A stretch of DNA of 64,000 bases from Agrobacterium albertimagni AOL15 (GTDB lineage Bacteria; Pseudomonadota; Alphaproteobacteria; Rhizobiales; Rhizobiaceae), in contig NZ_ALJF01000008.1 in the NCBI RefSeq assembly GCF_000300855.1, forward strand, positions 62,001 through 126,000, given 5' to 3'. Of this stretch, positions 1 through 9,036 are shown one piece after another. The stretch's first letter is position 1. Each line of letters begins with the position of its first letter. The notes beneath the pieces are model-generated. The model was not told the origin of the DNA and searched no databases. It saw only the letters and a program-made list of their open reading frames with translations. Both the position numbers and the translations under genes were made by a program.

Positions 1-1938
1 CTCGTCGTCGATGACGCGATCGTCGTGCTTGAGAACATCGTGCGCCGTCGTGGAGAGGGCTTGGGCCCCCGTGCCGCGGCCGTGCTCGGTGCGCAAGAGG
101 TGTTCTTTGCCGTTCTCGCAACGACGGCGACCCTTGCCGCCGTCTTCGTCCCGCTGTCCTTCCTGCCCGGACAGCTCGGTGGCCTTTTCCGCGAATTCGG
201 CTTTGTGCTGGCCTTTGCAGTGCTTCTGTCGTCCATCACGGCGCTGACGCTCTGCCCGATGATGGCCTCGCGCATGTTGTCGCGCGAGCAAGAGAAGGAT
301 CACGGCGTGCTCGGTGCCGTGGGTCGTCGCTTCGCGAACTTCTACGCGCGGACGCTGCGGGGCTGCCTCGGCAATCCGCTGATCGTCATCATCGTCGCCG
401 TCGTATTCTCGGGCGCCGCCTATCTGACCTTTACCGCCATTCGCAGCGAGATCACGCCACGCGAGGATCGCTCGATGGTCATGATGCGGTTGACGACGCC
501 GCAGGGATCGAGCCTTGCCTATACGCGTGACCAACTCCAGCGGGTCGAGGAATATCTGCAGCCGCTGCGTGACAGCGGTGAAATCCAGAACATTTTCTCG
601 ATTTCCGGACAGGGCTCGTCCAACAGCGCCTTCATGGTGATGACGCTCGCCCCCTGGTCGGAACGCAGCCGCACACAGGACCAGATCGCCCAGGACATCA
701 ATGCGGCGACAGCCAAAGTGCCGGCCTTGCGCGGTAACGTCTTCCAGTCCAACAGCCTGAGGATCCGCGGTGCGGGCAGCGGACTGCAGATGGCCATGGT
801 CGGATCCAGCCATGAGAACCTGACGGAAGCTGTGCTATTGGTGGTCGAGCAGATGCGCGACCGACCGGAATTCCAGACGCCGCGGATCGACAATGAGCCG
901 ACGCAGGCGCAGATCTCGGTCACCATCAATCGTGAACGGGCGTCGGACCTCGGCATCGATATCGGTGCGATCGGAACCTCGTTGCAGGCGCTCCTCGAAG
1001 GGCGATCGGTCACCGATGTTTTCGTCGACGGCAATTCGATCCCGGTGCGGCTGGTTTCCAGCACGCAGCCGATCAATGACCCGACGGACCTTGAAAACAT
1101 CTTCCTGACCACATCGGATGGACGGGTGGTTCCGATGTCGACCATCGCCTCGCTGCAGGAGACGGCGGTCTCGCCCACGCTCAATCGGGAACAGCAACTC
1201 GCATCGGTATCATTCTCGGCAGGGCTCGCCGATGGCGTGGCGCTCGGGGATGCGGTCGAAGTTGCGACGCAGTTGGCACAGCCACTTCTGCCGCCGGGTT
1301 CGCGCCTGATTCCGCTGGCCGAAGCGGCGACGCTGGAAGAGAACAGCTATGGCATGGCGCTGACCTTCGGCTTCGCGGTTGCGATCATCTTCCTGGTGCT
1401 TGCCGCACAGTTCGAAAGCGTGGTCTCCTCGCTGATCATCATGGCGACGGTGCCGCTCGGCCTTGCCTGTGCCGTCTTCGCGCTTGTCGTCACCGGCTCG
1501 ACGCTCAACATCTACAGTCAGATCGGCCTCGTTCTGCTTGTCGGTGTCATGGCGAAGAACGGCATTCTGATCGTCGAATTTGCCAACCAGTTGCGTGATC
1601 GCGGGCTTTCCGTTCGCGAGGCGATCGAAACGGCCTGCGCCATCCGTCTTCGCCCGGTGATGATGACGATGATCGCGACCGTGCTCGGCGGCGTGCCGTT
1701 GGTGCTGGCGCAGGGCGCCGGTGCTGAAGCGCGCATCGCGCTCGGCTGGGTCATCGTTGGCGGTCTCGGTTTTGCAACGCTCGTGACGCTTTACATCACG
1801 CCGGTCGCCTATCTCCTGCTTGCCCGCTTCTCCAAGCCGCATGCCCAGGAAGAAGCGCGCCTGAAGACGGAACTCGAGGATGCCACGCTGAAGATCGCCA
1901 ATGATCGCGGCGCGCCGCCGAGGGTTGCGGCCGAGTAA
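1..1938 (+). CDS. RND efflux transporter permease (5' end outside window)
   Basis: Inner-membrane pump subunit of the AcrB/MexB type that drives drug or metabolite export with the proton gradient, normally with a periplasmic adaptor and an outer-membrane channel. The reading frame is open from the first base; the first visible residues, LVVDDAIVVLENI, are the TM4 motif with the paired Asp residues of the proton relay. What remains is about 645 residues, roughly the last 60% of a 1,030-1,050-residue protein: TM5-6, the second periplasmic pore/docking half (about residues 140-430) and TM7-12. The adaptor gene should lie upstream, outside the window. The tail after the last helix is short and charged. 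The family is certain; the substrate cannot be predicted. Confidence 0.93.
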   Translation, partial: LVVDDAIVVLENIVRRRGEGLGPRAAAVLGAQEVFFAVLATTATLAAVFVPLSFLPGQLGGLFREFGFVLAFAVLLSSITALTLCPMMASRMLSREQEKDHGVLGAVGRRFANFYARTLRGCLGNPLIVIIVAVVFSGAAYLTFTAIRSEITPREDRSMVMMRLTTPQGSSLAYTRDQLQRVEEYLQPLRDSGEIQNIFSISGQGSSNSAFMVMTLAPWSERSRTQDQIAQDINAATAKVPALRGNVFQSNSLRIRGAGSGLQMAMVGSSHENLTEAVLLVVEQMRDRPEFQTPRIDNEPTQAQISVTINRERASDLGIDIGAIGTSLQALLEGRSVTDVFVDGNSIPVRLVSSTQPINDPTDLENIFLTTSDGRVVPMSTIASLQETAVSPTLNREQQLASVSFSAGLADGVALGDAVEVATQLAQPLLPPGSRLIPLAEAATLEENSYGMALTFGFAVAIIFLVLAAQFESVVSSLIIMATVPLGLACAVFALVVTGSTLNIYSQIGLVLLVGVMAKNGILIVEFANQLRDRGLSVREAIETACAIRLRPVMMTMIATVLGGVPLVLAQGAGAEARIALGWVIVGGLGFATLVTLYITPVAYLLLARFSKPHAQEEARLKTELEDATLKIANDRGAPPRVAAE

Positions 1939-2002
1939 GACGAAGAGCTCGCCTCTGCGGCTGTCTGACGACTGGACAATCTCCGAGCCCTATCCCATAG
2001 CA

Positions 2003-2030
2003 GGGACGCACCATTTCCCCGGTGCGTCCC
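2003..2030. terminator. Inverted repeat after the RND gene, possible terminator
   Basis: A perfect 10-bp stem (GGGACGCACC / GGTGCGTCCC) with an 8-nt loop lies between the RND gene and the FAD oxidase. No T-run follows it on either strand, so it may be a Rho-assisted or weak terminator rather than a classical intrinsic one. Confidence 0.45.
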
Positions 2031-2055
2031 ACGGCTATTATTCGGGAGGTCGCGG

Positions 2056-3465
2056 ATGGCCCGCAAGGATGTGATCGACGGCATACGCAACGAAGAAGGC
2101 ATCGCGCTGGCCTTGCCGCTTCTCAAACAGCGTTTCGGAGAGCGCTTCCAGACGGGGCAGTCGTTTCGCGACCAACATAGCCACACCACGACCTATCTGC
2201 CCTCGCAGCGCCCGGACGGGGTCGTCTTCGCCGAGAGCAGCGAAGACGTTCGGGAAGTCGTGCGGATCTGCGCGCCGCATCGCGTGCCCGTCGTGCCTTT
2301 CGGCACAGGCTCCTCACTGGAGGGGCAGGTGAACGCACCTTGCGGCGGCATATCGATCGATTTCAGCCGGATGAACCGGATCCTCTCGGTCAATGCCGAG
2401 GACCTCGACTGCACGGTCGAGCCGGGCGTGACGCGCGAGGATCTCAACACCTATTTGCGCGACACCGGTCTCTTCTTTCCGATTGATCCGGGCGCGAATG
2501 CGTCGCTCGGCGGCATGACCGCGACGCGCGCTTCCGGTACCAATGCAGTGCGGTATGGCACGATGAAGGACAATGTGCTGGCGCTGACGGTGGTGACGGC
2601 CGATGGCGAGGAGATCCGCACTGCGCAAAGGGCCCGCAAGTCCTCGGCCGGCTATGATCTGACGCGGCTCTTCGTCGGCTCGGAAGGGACACTCGGGGTC
2701 ATCACCTCGATCACGCTGAGGCTGCAAGGCATTCCGGCCAAGATCAGTGGCGGTGTTGTGGCTTTCCCGACGCTGGAAGACGCCTGCAATGCGGTCATCA
2801 TGACGATCCAGATGGGGATCCCGGTGGCGCGCATCGAACTGCTGGACGAGATGCAGATCCGCGCCTGCAACGCCTATTCCAAGCTCTCCTATGCCGAGCG
2901 CCCGACGCTGTTCGTCGAGTTCCATGGGACGGAAGAGACGGTGGCGCTTCAGGCCGAACAGTTCGGCGAGATCGCAGCCGAGTTCGGCGGTGGAGAATTT
3001 GCCTATACCGCCAATGCGGAAGAGCGAAACCAGCTTTGGAAGGCGCGCCACAATGCCTATTGGGCAAGCCGTGCGCTGGCACCGGAGCTTGCGGCCCTGT
3101 CGACGGATGTCTGCGTGCCGATTTCGCGTCTCGCCGAATGCGTGGCAGCGACGCAGGCTGATATTCGCGAACAGGGTTTTCTGGCGCCGATTGTCGGCCA
3201 TGCCGGTGACGGCAATTTTCATGTTCTGCTGCTGTTCAACGACAAGGACGCCGCTGATGTCGAGAAGGCTGAAGCCTTCCTGGAGCGGCTGAACGGGCGG
3301 GCTCTTGCCATGGAAGGCACCTGCACCGGAGAGCATGGTATCGGACAGGGCAAGATCAGCTATCTCGAGCAGGAATTGGGATCGGCACTGCCAACTATGC
3401 GGGCCATTAAGGCTGGGCTCGATCCAGACAATATTTTCAATCCCGGCAAGATCTTTCGGCTGTGA
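2056..3465 (+). CDS. FAD-linked oxidase, D-lactate dehydrogenase (cytochrome)/GlcD type
   Basis: Flavoprotein of the VAO/PCMH fold that oxidises a D-2-hydroxy acid, most likely D-lactate or glycolate, and passes electrons to the respiratory chain. The N-terminal FAD-binding half (about residues 50-230) contains PFGTGSSLEGQ and DPGANASLGGM, typical pyrophosphate-binding stretches. The C-terminal FAD-oxidase cap (about 230-465) contains GHAGDGNFH and ends with GEHGIGQGK and NPGKIF, hallmarks of the DLD/GlcD family. The length of 469 aa fits a stand-alone D-lactate dehydrogenase rather than a subunit of GlcDEF, and no glcE or glcF follows. A purine-rich GGGAGGT lies just upstream of the ATG. Exact substrate uncertain. 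Confidence 0.88.
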   Translation: MARKDVIDGIRNEEGIALALPLLKQRFGERFQTGQSFRDQHSHTTTYLPSQRPDGVVFAESSEDVREVVRICAPHRVPVVPFGTGSSLEGQVNAPCGGISIDFSRMNRILSVNAEDLDCTVEPGVTREDLNTYLRDTGLFFPIDPGANASLGGMTATRASGTNAVRYGTMKDNVLALTVVTADGEEIRTAQRARKSSAGYDLTRLFVGSEGTLGVITSITLRLQGIPAKISGGVVAFPTLEDACNAVIMTIQMGIPVARIELLDEMQIRACNAYSKLSYAERPTLFVEFHGTEETVALQAEQFGEIAAEFGGGEFAYTANAEERNQLWKARHNAYWASRALAPELAALSTDVCVPISRLAECVAATQADIREQGFLAPIVGHAGDGNFHVLLLFNDKDAADVEKAEAFLERLNGRALAMEGTCTGEHGIGQGKISYLEQELGSALPTMRAIKAGLDPDNIFNPGKIFRL

Positions 3466-3538
3466 CTGCAAGAGCTTGCGGGTTGCCCCTGCGGTGAATT
3501 GCGTTACCTTCGGGCCGTAATCAAGGGAGTGGCATTCG

Positions 3539-6500
3539 GTGCTCGGACGCATACTGGTAACGTTTGGCGGCCTTTTGGTGGTTGCGCTCTTTGCAGCGCT
3601 GCTTGCCCCCTTGTTTGTCGACTGGACCAATTTCCGCCGCGACTTCGAGGATCAGGCAAGCCAGTTGCTCGGCAAGAAGGTTGTCGTGCATGGCAGCGTC
3701 AGTGCCCGTCTCCTGCCGTTCCCTTCCGTCACCATGGAGGATGTGACCGTCGGGACCGATGTGGACGGCACACCGCTTGTCCGGGTAGCCCGCTTCTCGC
3801 TCGATGCGGAGCTTGCGCCCTTCCTGTCCGGCGAGGCGCGCATCTTCGACATGCGCATCGAGGAGCCGAAGGCGCGCATCCGGCTTCTGCCTGACGGGAC
3901 GCTGGACTGGTTGCGCGGCAGCAGACCGAGCATTCCGGCGCGCACCGTAGTTCTGGAAAAGGTCTCTGTGACCGGCGGCACAGTCGAGTTCATCGACGAG
4001 CAGTCGGGGCGCAATCGCGTGCTCACCGAGCTCGACGCTGCTCTGTCTGCTCGCACGCTTGCGGGACCATGGTCGGTCCAGGGCAGGGCGGTGCTCGACG
4101 GAGAGGCCGCGCAGTTCGGCCTGACGACCTCGGAATTTTCGAGCGTTTCGCTTCCGCTTCGCTTGCGGATCGATCCGGAAGCGCGTCCCTTCGACATGAT
4201 GCTCGAAGGTGAACTGGCGCTGGAAGAGGGCAAGCCGCAATACGCCGGCAGCTTCTCGTCCACCTGGAAGATCGCGAGACCGGCCGAGGCTCTGGAAGCT
4301 GGGCAGACGCCGGTGCCAGCGCCTCGGATGCGCGGCGAGTTCAAGCTCGCAAATGACAGCATCACGGTTCCGAGCTATCGCCTCGAACTCGGCGATGCCG
4401 TCGATCCTTACGTGATTTCGGGCGAAGCCAAGCTCGACACCGGTGCAAATCCGGAGTTCCTGCTAACCGCCGAGGGCCAGCAGGTCGACGTCAATAGGCT
4501 GGCCGTCGATGGCAGCCGGGCAAAGACCTCCCGCAACGGTACCGTGTCCGTCCAGCAGCGCCTTGCGCTCCTGCTCGCGACCGCTGCCGAAATCCCGATC
4601 CCCAAGGTTCCCGGACGGGCGACGCTGCGCCTGCCGGCGATCGTGGCCGGCGATACCGTGTTTCGCGACCTGCAGCTCGATGTGCGGCCCGCGGGCAATG
4701 GCTGGACGGTGGAGAAGGCCGTCGGCCTCTTGCCGGGCCGCACCCAGGTCGAAGCAAGCGGCCGCCTGGTGCTCGTGGGCACGCCCTCCTTCCAGGGCAA
4801 TGTCCTGATCGCGTCGACCCAGCCTTCGGGCCTTGCGACCTGGATTGCAGGACGTGTCGATCCGTCGATCCGTGGCCTTTCCTCGGCCGGTTTTTCGGCC
4901 TCGGTCAACCTGACACCCGAATTGCAGCGTTTCGAAAATCTGGAGCTCGCGATCGGTGCGGAGCCACTGAAGGGACGAATCGAGCGGGAATCGCCAAGCG
5001 GTCAAGCGCCGAGCCTCTCCATCGATCTGACCGGGGACGGTCTCGATCTCGATGCCGCACGGGCGATCGCCGCTTTGGTCGTCGGCGAGGACGCCGAACA
5101 GCGGCTGCTTGCCGAACGGGTTGCGACCCGTCTGAAGGTGGGTGCGTTGCGCGCCTTCGGTGTGACCGCCGAGGACGTCGAAGCGATTGCTACTTACGAG
5201 GCCGGGCAGCTTTCGATCGAGAGGTTCAACCTCGGCAGTGTCGCTGGCAGCGCAATCCGGGTGAGCGGCACCCTTCGGGATACGCTGGCCACGCCGGCGG
5301 GTGAGGCGGAGATCGGCTTCGTCTCTGAGGATCCAGGTCCGTTCCTTGCGCTCCTCAGGGAGCGCCTGCCGGCGAGTGCTCTCATCGACCGGTTGGCCCG
5401 GAGTGCGCAGTGGTATCCGCAGACCGACATCAAGGGTCGGCTGCAGGTGACGGAGGCGGGTGCCGTGACGCTTGGACTGACCGGTCGCGTCGACCAGACT
5501 GCGCTTGCCGTGACGGCCGAGGCTGACGCAATCTCCGCGTTCCTCGCGGGCGGCAAACGCAGCGTCGACATCCGACTGGAGAACGAGGAGGCGCAGGTTC
5601 TTCTCGGACAGGCCGGTTTTGATCCCCTGCCATGGACAACCGGCGAAGGTGGCGTTCTGACCTTGACGGTGAACGCCGCGGGCGAGGGAAATGCCGACGC
5701 CATGGTGCGCTTTGCGGGACCTGCGACCACGCTCAACGCGACGGCGCAACTGACGGCTTTCGACACGCCCGGCATGCTGGATGGCGGGTGGGATGTCTCG
5801 CTCGACAGCCAGGACCTTGGCCCGTATCTGATGGCGCTGGGTCTCAGCCTTCCCGATGCGGCGACCGGTCTGCCGGTGAAAGGAGAGACGCAATTCTCGC
5901 TTGGCGACGGTCAGCTTGCGATCGAACGCATGACGGGGACGATCGGCGGACAAACGCTCGAGGCTGAGGGACAGGTAAACCTGACGGGATCCGTTCCCTC
6001 GATTGCCGGTACCGTCAGCATCGATCAACTCGATCTCGACTGGCTTGCGGCGACCATGATCGGGCCGCTCACGGATCCGGCCAGCGGCGTCTTGTCGGAG
6101 GCGGCTCTCGGCCCCGCCAGCTTGCCCTTCGATCTCGATCTCGGCCTGACTGTCAAACAATTCTGGCCCGGTGCGGCAGAGGCCATGACGGATGTGTCCG
6201 GAACGCTGCGCAACAAGGCCGGTGAACTAAGCTTCGACGAGATCGCCGGAGACTGGCTGGGCGGGAAGGCCAAGGGTCGGTTCTCGGTGGCCAACACCGA
6301 CGGAAACGGCTTCCTGCAAGCCCGCCTCGATCTCGAGGGTGGCGATGTGCTCAGAACGGTCAATGCGCTTCGCATCGGGCGCGGAATGACCGAGGCCGAC
6401 ACGCCCACAGGCCGCATGGACGTGACGCTGGTTGCCGAAGGCGCCGGTAAGACGCCGCAGGAGTTGATCGGGACGGCCAGTGGCTCCGGCGAGGCGCGGT

Positions 6501-7270
6501 TCAGCAGCCTCACGCTCGACAGGCTGCATCTCGATATCATGCCGGCACTGATTGCCGAGGTAGACGCCCTGGGAACGGAGATCAGTGAGGACAAGGTTCG
6601 GGATATCACCGAGCGTCTGATCGAGGATGGCCGAACGGAGCTGACGGGTCTGGTTCTCCCCTTTGCCTTGTCGGACGGTATGCTGCGCATTCAGGCGGCG
6701 AGCCATCAGACGGATGCGGCCAAGCTCGACGGTGCGCTCCGGCTCGATCTGCGAGCCGCCGTGCTCGAGGGTGAGATTGGTGTGGCCCTGAACGCCGGAG
6801 AGTCGGCCATGGAGGGAGGAGAGCCGAATTTCCGGCTCCTCTTCCAAGGTGATGCCCTTTCGCCCAGTCAGTCACTTGACGTTACGGAACTCACCAACTT
6901 CGTCTCTTTGCGAGCCTTCGAGACCGAGCGGCGGCGGGTCGAGGCGCTGCAAGCAAGCGTTCTCGAGAAGCAGAGGCTGAGGCGTGAGGCAGCGCTTGCG
7001 CGGTCGCGTGCCGAAGAGCGGGCGCGGGCAGAAGCCGAACGTCTGCGGCTGGAAGAGGAGGCGCGGCTCAAGGCTGAAGCTGAAGCCCGGGCGGCACAAG
7101 AGGCCGAACGCTTGGATGCTCAACCTGAGGCGCCGCCGGCCATTCCGGTGGAGCCCCTGACGACCGAGACGGTGCCCGTCGCGCCCGTTCTTCCAGTGGC
7201 ACCGGAAGAACGCGTGATCCGTCAGCCCTTGCCGGAGATGCAATTCGAGGGGCTGCCTGGGGTCAACTGA
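3539..7270 (+). CDS. AsmA family protein, very long, with charged coiled-coil tail
   Basis: Member of the AsmA/TamB/YhdP superfamily of envelope proteins implicated in lipid transport and outer-membrane homeostasis. The GTG start is chosen because AAGGGAG lies 9 nt upstream and the protein then opens with a classic inner-membrane anchor (residues about 3-25) followed by the AsmA signature region with FVDWTNFRRDFEDQ. Most of the 1,243 residues are repetitive beta-rich sequence, the usual repeated groove of this family. Residues from about 1,120 to 1,200 are an Arg/Glu/Ala-rich coiled coil and the last 45 are Pro/Val-rich; this tail is not a usual part of AsmA. The gene stands alone, about 70 nt after the FAD oxidase. 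Confidence 0.85.
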   Translation: MLGRILVTFGGLLVVALFAALLAPLFVDWTNFRRDFEDQASQLLGKKVVVHGSVSARLLPFPSVTMEDVTVGTDVDGTPLVRVARFSLDAELAPFLSGEARIFDMRIEEPKARIRLLPDGTLDWLRGSRPSIPARTVVLEKVSVTGGTVEFIDEQSGRNRVLTELDAALSARTLAGPWSVQGRAVLDGEAAQFGLTTSEFSSVSLPLRLRIDPEARPFDMMLEGELALEEGKPQYAGSFSSTWKIARPAEALEAGQTPVPAPRMRGEFKLANDSITVPSYRLELGDAVDPYVISGEAKLDTGANPEFLLTAEGQQVDVNRLAVDGSRAKTSRNGTVSVQQRLALLLATAAEIPIPKVPGRATLRLPAIVAGDTVFRDLQLDVRPAGNGWTVEKAVGLLPGRTQVEASGRLVLVGTPSFQGNVLIASTQPSGLATWIAGRVDPSIRGLSSAGFSASVNLTPELQRFENLELAIGAEPLKGRIERESPSGQAPSLSIDLTGDGLDLDAARAIAALVVGEDAEQRLLAERVATRLKVGALRAFGVTAEDVEAIATYEAGQLSIERFNLGSVAGSAIRVSGTLRDTLATPAGEAEIGFVSEDPGPFLALLRERLPASALIDRLARSAQWYPQTDIKGRLQVTEAGAVTLGLTGRVDQTALAVTAEADAISAFLAGGKRSVDIRLENEEAQVLLGQAGFDPLPWTTGEGGVLTLTVNAAGEGNADAMVRFAGPATTLNATAQLTAFDTPGMLDGGWDVSLDSQDLGPYLMALGLSLPDAATGLPVKGETQFSLGDGQLAIERMTGTIGGQTLEAEGQVNLTGSVPSIAGTVSIDQLDLDWLAATMIGPLTDPASGVLSEAALGPASLPFDLDLGLTVKQFWPGAAEAMTDVSGTLRNKAGELSFDEIAGDWLGGKAKGRFSVANTDGNGFLQARLDLEGGDVLRTVNALRIGRGMTEADTPTGRMDVTLVAEGAGKTPQELIGTASGSGEARFSSLTLDRLHLDIMPALIAEVDALGTEISEDKVRDITERLIEDGRTELTGLVLPFALSDGMLRIQAASHQTDAAKLDGALRLDLRAAVLEGEIGVALNAGESAMEGGEPNFRLLFQGDALSPSQSLDVTELTNFVSLRAFETERRRVEALQASVLEKQRLRREAALARSRAEERARAEAERLRLEEEARLKAEAEARAAQEAERLDAQPEAPPAIPVEPLTTETVPVAPVLPVAPEERVIRQPLPEMQFEGLPGVN

Positions 7271-7280
7271 CCGGATTGGC

Positions 7281-7541
7281 TTAGAGTTTTGTTTCTGTCG
7301 GACTGTCCAAGACCTTGTCTTCCGTCGAAACGGCAGCCTGCTTGAGTTCGCGCAGGACGAACAGGCGAAGGGCAGAGGAAAGGTTCGAGTCGAGCGGGCG
7401 GCTTTGGTCGATGTCGGCGATCAGGGCTGCAAAGCTCAGGCCACGCATCCTGGCGATGGTCTTCAACTCGTCGAGAAAGGCGTCTTCTACAGAAAAACTG
7501 GTGCGGTGTCCGTGGAGGGTGATCGAGCGTTTGCGGATCAT
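7281..7541 (-). CDS. Ribbon-helix-helix domain protein
   Basis: Small DNA-binding-type protein of 86 residues. The start at MIRKRSITLHGHRTS is chosen because this stretch is the conserved beginning of the alphaproteobacterial RHH_4 family; the frame is open about 90 nt further upstream but that extension is Pro/Arg-rich and unlike the family. Residues 1-15 would form the beta-strand that inserts in the major groove, and SVEDAFLDELKTIARMRGLSFAALI gives the two helices (residues about 16-45). No antitoxin-type partner gene is next to it; it is the last gene of a minus-strand group with DUF4169 and sspB, a neighbourhood typical of rhizobia. Its targets are unknown. Confidence 0.75.
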   Translation of the reverse strand: MIRKRSITLHGHRTSFSVEDAFLDELKTIARMRGLSFAALIADIDQSRPLDSNLSSALRLFVLRELKQAAVSTEDKVLDSPTETKL

Positions 7542-7608
7542 GGCGGTCACCGTCTTGAAGGGGCGAGGGTAGGGCCGTGCCGATATGCCGCCGTGGCGGG
7601 TGTCCGGT

Positions 7609-7797
7609 TCAATCCTGCTCGGGCTTCTCAATCCGTCCCTGTTCGTGCTGGCGGACCGCCTTGTCGTTGCGTGCCTTGGTCAGCGATTTTTCCGCCTTGG
7701 TGCGGCCATGGCTGATGCGGTTTTGTTCGGCCACGGTCTCGCGCTCATCGCGGGCTTTCGCCTTGCGGAACTGGCGGAGATTGACGATGTCGGCCAT
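7609..7797 (-). CDS. DUF4169 family small protein
   Basis: A 62-residue, highly charged protein that begins MADIVNLRQFRKAKARDE and continues with NRISHGRTKAEK, the conserved core of the alphaproteobacterial DUF4169 family. It has no membrane segment and is predicted to be mostly helical. The function of the family is unknown. It sits between sspB and the RHH gene on the same strand, about 50 nt after the sspB stop, from which a hairpin terminator separates it. Confidence 0.8.
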   Translation of the reverse strand: MADIVNLRQFRKAKARDERETVAEQNRISHGRTKAEKSLTKARNDKAVRQHEQGRIEKPEQD

Positions 7798-7813
7798 GGC
7801 CTAAACTCCACGG

Positions 7814-7837
7814 AAAAGGCCGGGCAGGAGCCCGGCC
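7814..7837 (-). terminator. Intrinsic terminator after sspB
   Basis: Reading the minus strand, GGCCGGGC, a TCCT loop and GCCCGGCC form a perfect 8-bp GC stem followed by TTTT, starting 10 nt after the sspB stop codon. This would end or attenuate the sspB transcript before DUF4169. Confidence 0.75.
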
Positions 7838-7846
7838 GTCGTCATG

Positions 7847-8350
7847 TCACTGCTTCTTGCGGAAGGCGTCGAGCGAAACGACGGAGCCTTCCTTCTTTTC
7901 TTCCGTCTTGCCGGCTTCCGCTTCTTCCGTCTTGGCGACGGCCTCCAGCGGGTAGGCGGTGATCTCGGCTTCGCCTTCTTCCTCGTCGGCCAGCGGCACG
8001 TCGAATTCAAGTTCGAAGTTCACGGAGGGGTCGTAGAAGCCACGGATGGCGTTGAAGGGTACCACGAGCTTTTCCGGCGTGTCGGAGAAGGACAGGCCGA
8101 TCTCGAACAGGCTGTCGGTGACCTTCAGGTCCCAGAACTGATGCTGGACGACGATGGTCATCTGCTCGGCATATTTCGCCTTGAGATGCTGGGAAATGCG
8201 AACGCCTGGCGCGCCGGTCAGGAAGGTGATGAAGAAATGATGATCACCCGGGAGGCGCCCCGTCGCGGCAACCTCGGCCAAGACCTTGCGGATGACGCCA
8301 CGGAGGGCGTCCTGGGCCAGAATGTCGTAGCGAATATGGTCGTGCCCCAT
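7847..8350 (-). CDS. sspB: SspB family ClpXP adaptor
   Basis: Adaptor that binds the ssrA degradation tag on proteins released by trans-translation and hands them to the ClpXP protease. The 167 residues match the alphaproteobacterial form: an N-terminal substrate-binding domain (about residues 1-125, with HHFFITF, VRISQHLKAKYAEQMTIVVQHQFWDL and VPFNAIRGFYDPSVNF), then an acidic linker and a C-terminal ClpX-docking tail ending in SLDAFRKKQ. AGGA lies 6 nt before the ATG. The tmRNA gene that writes the tag lies directly upstream on the same strand, so tag synthesis and tag recognition are encoded side by side. Confidence 0.93.
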   Translation of the reverse strand: MGHDHIRYDILAQDALRGVIRKVLAEVAATGRLPGDHHFFITFLTGAPGVRISQHLKAKYAEQMTIVVQHQFWDLKVTDSLFEIGLSFSDTPEKLVVPFNAIRGFYDPSVNFELEFDVPLADEEEGEAEITAYPLEAVAKTEEAEAGKTEEKKEGSVVSLDAFRKKQ

Positions 8351-8544
8351 CAGATCCTGCTTTCGTTATCATGCCGATTTTCAGCGGCTTATGCCACGAC
8401 GCGGCGGCGCGGAAAAGCCCCGACGCGTGAAACTGGTTCGCGCAATGTACATCAAATCTCGGCCTGCTGGTAGCAGCGAAATCCGAAGCAAAGTCATGCA
8501 GAAGACAGGGAGTGAAGACTGAGGGTCAATTTGGGGAGGAGGTA

Positions 8545-8885
8545 GGTGAAGGCTTCTGTTGCCAGGTGCCTTCGGACCCCGCCTTAAGGGGCTAACCCTA
8601 AGGACTTAGAGCGGGTTTCCCGCACCGCCATTAGGCAGCGAGAGCGTAACCCTTAGCGTTGTTGTCGTTTGCAACTACACTTGTGACCCGATAACGGCGG
8701 TATCATGCCGAGCAAAAGTTCGATCTTTACGCCCTTGTCGATCCTATTTCGCCCCCATCAAAAGCCGGTCCGAATAGACTTCGTCACCGACCGGTTTTTG
8801 GTGGAGGCGCCGGGTACCGCCCCCGGGTCCAATAGGTTTATTACACCGACCGTTTATTGCCATAGCCGGAGCAAGCCCCGGCAAG
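8545..8885 (-). ncRNA. ssrA: Transfer-messenger RNA, circularly permuted two-piece form
   Basis: tmRNA rescues stalled ribosomes and tags the unfinished protein. Read on the minus strand, the acceptor piece comes first: T stem CCGGG/CCCGG (8823-8827 with 8811-8815), 7-nt loop GGCGGUA, then CGCCUCC-A-CCA ending at 8800. After an intervening segment of about 43 nt (8757-8799) that folds on itself, the coding piece starts at 8756 with GGGGGCG, which pairs with CGCCUCC of the acceptor piece; the third pair is G-U, the alanine identity element. The resume codon is GCA at 8672-8670 and the frame reads ANDNNAKGYALAA then UAA (8633-8631), with a GCGGG-AAA-CCCGC hairpin after it. Outer ends are estimated; a weak promoter (CTTTTC ... 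CTATAT, 8919-8891) lies just upstream. Confidence 0.93.
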
Positions 8886-8978
8886 GCTGATATAGGTGTT
8901 TCCGTTCCCGATGAAAAGAGGCTAACCGACCGGATCGCGGATTATGCCGCGCGGACCGGGGAAAACCGATGAAGCCGA

Positions 8979-9007
8979 TTGGTTCGCAGCGCGGCCGGCG
9001 ATAAGAT
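8979..9007 (+). promoter_or_regulatory. Possible thyA promoter
   Basis: TTGGTT and TAAGAT are separated by 17 nt, placing transcription start about 20-25 nt before the thyA ATG. The match to the housekeeping consensus is moderate and no experiment supports it. Confidence 0.3.
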
Positions 9008-9036
9008 GACACCGACAACGACTCGATGATGGACCC

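Noticed and set aside
4463..6160. Open frame of 565 codons antisense to the AsmA gene
   Set aside because: It lies wholly inside a clear AsmA coding sequence, is Arg/Gly/Gln-rich without any fold-like pattern, and is explained by high-GC codon structure. Similar antisense frames at 2314-3630, 19852-21042, 21736-23004, 37827-39095 and 58825-60024 were rejected for the same reason.
8705..8890. A 61-codon frame on the plus strand in the tmRNA region
   Set aside because: It is antisense to both pieces of the tmRNA gene, whose base pairing explains the sequence; there is no ribosome site or family match.
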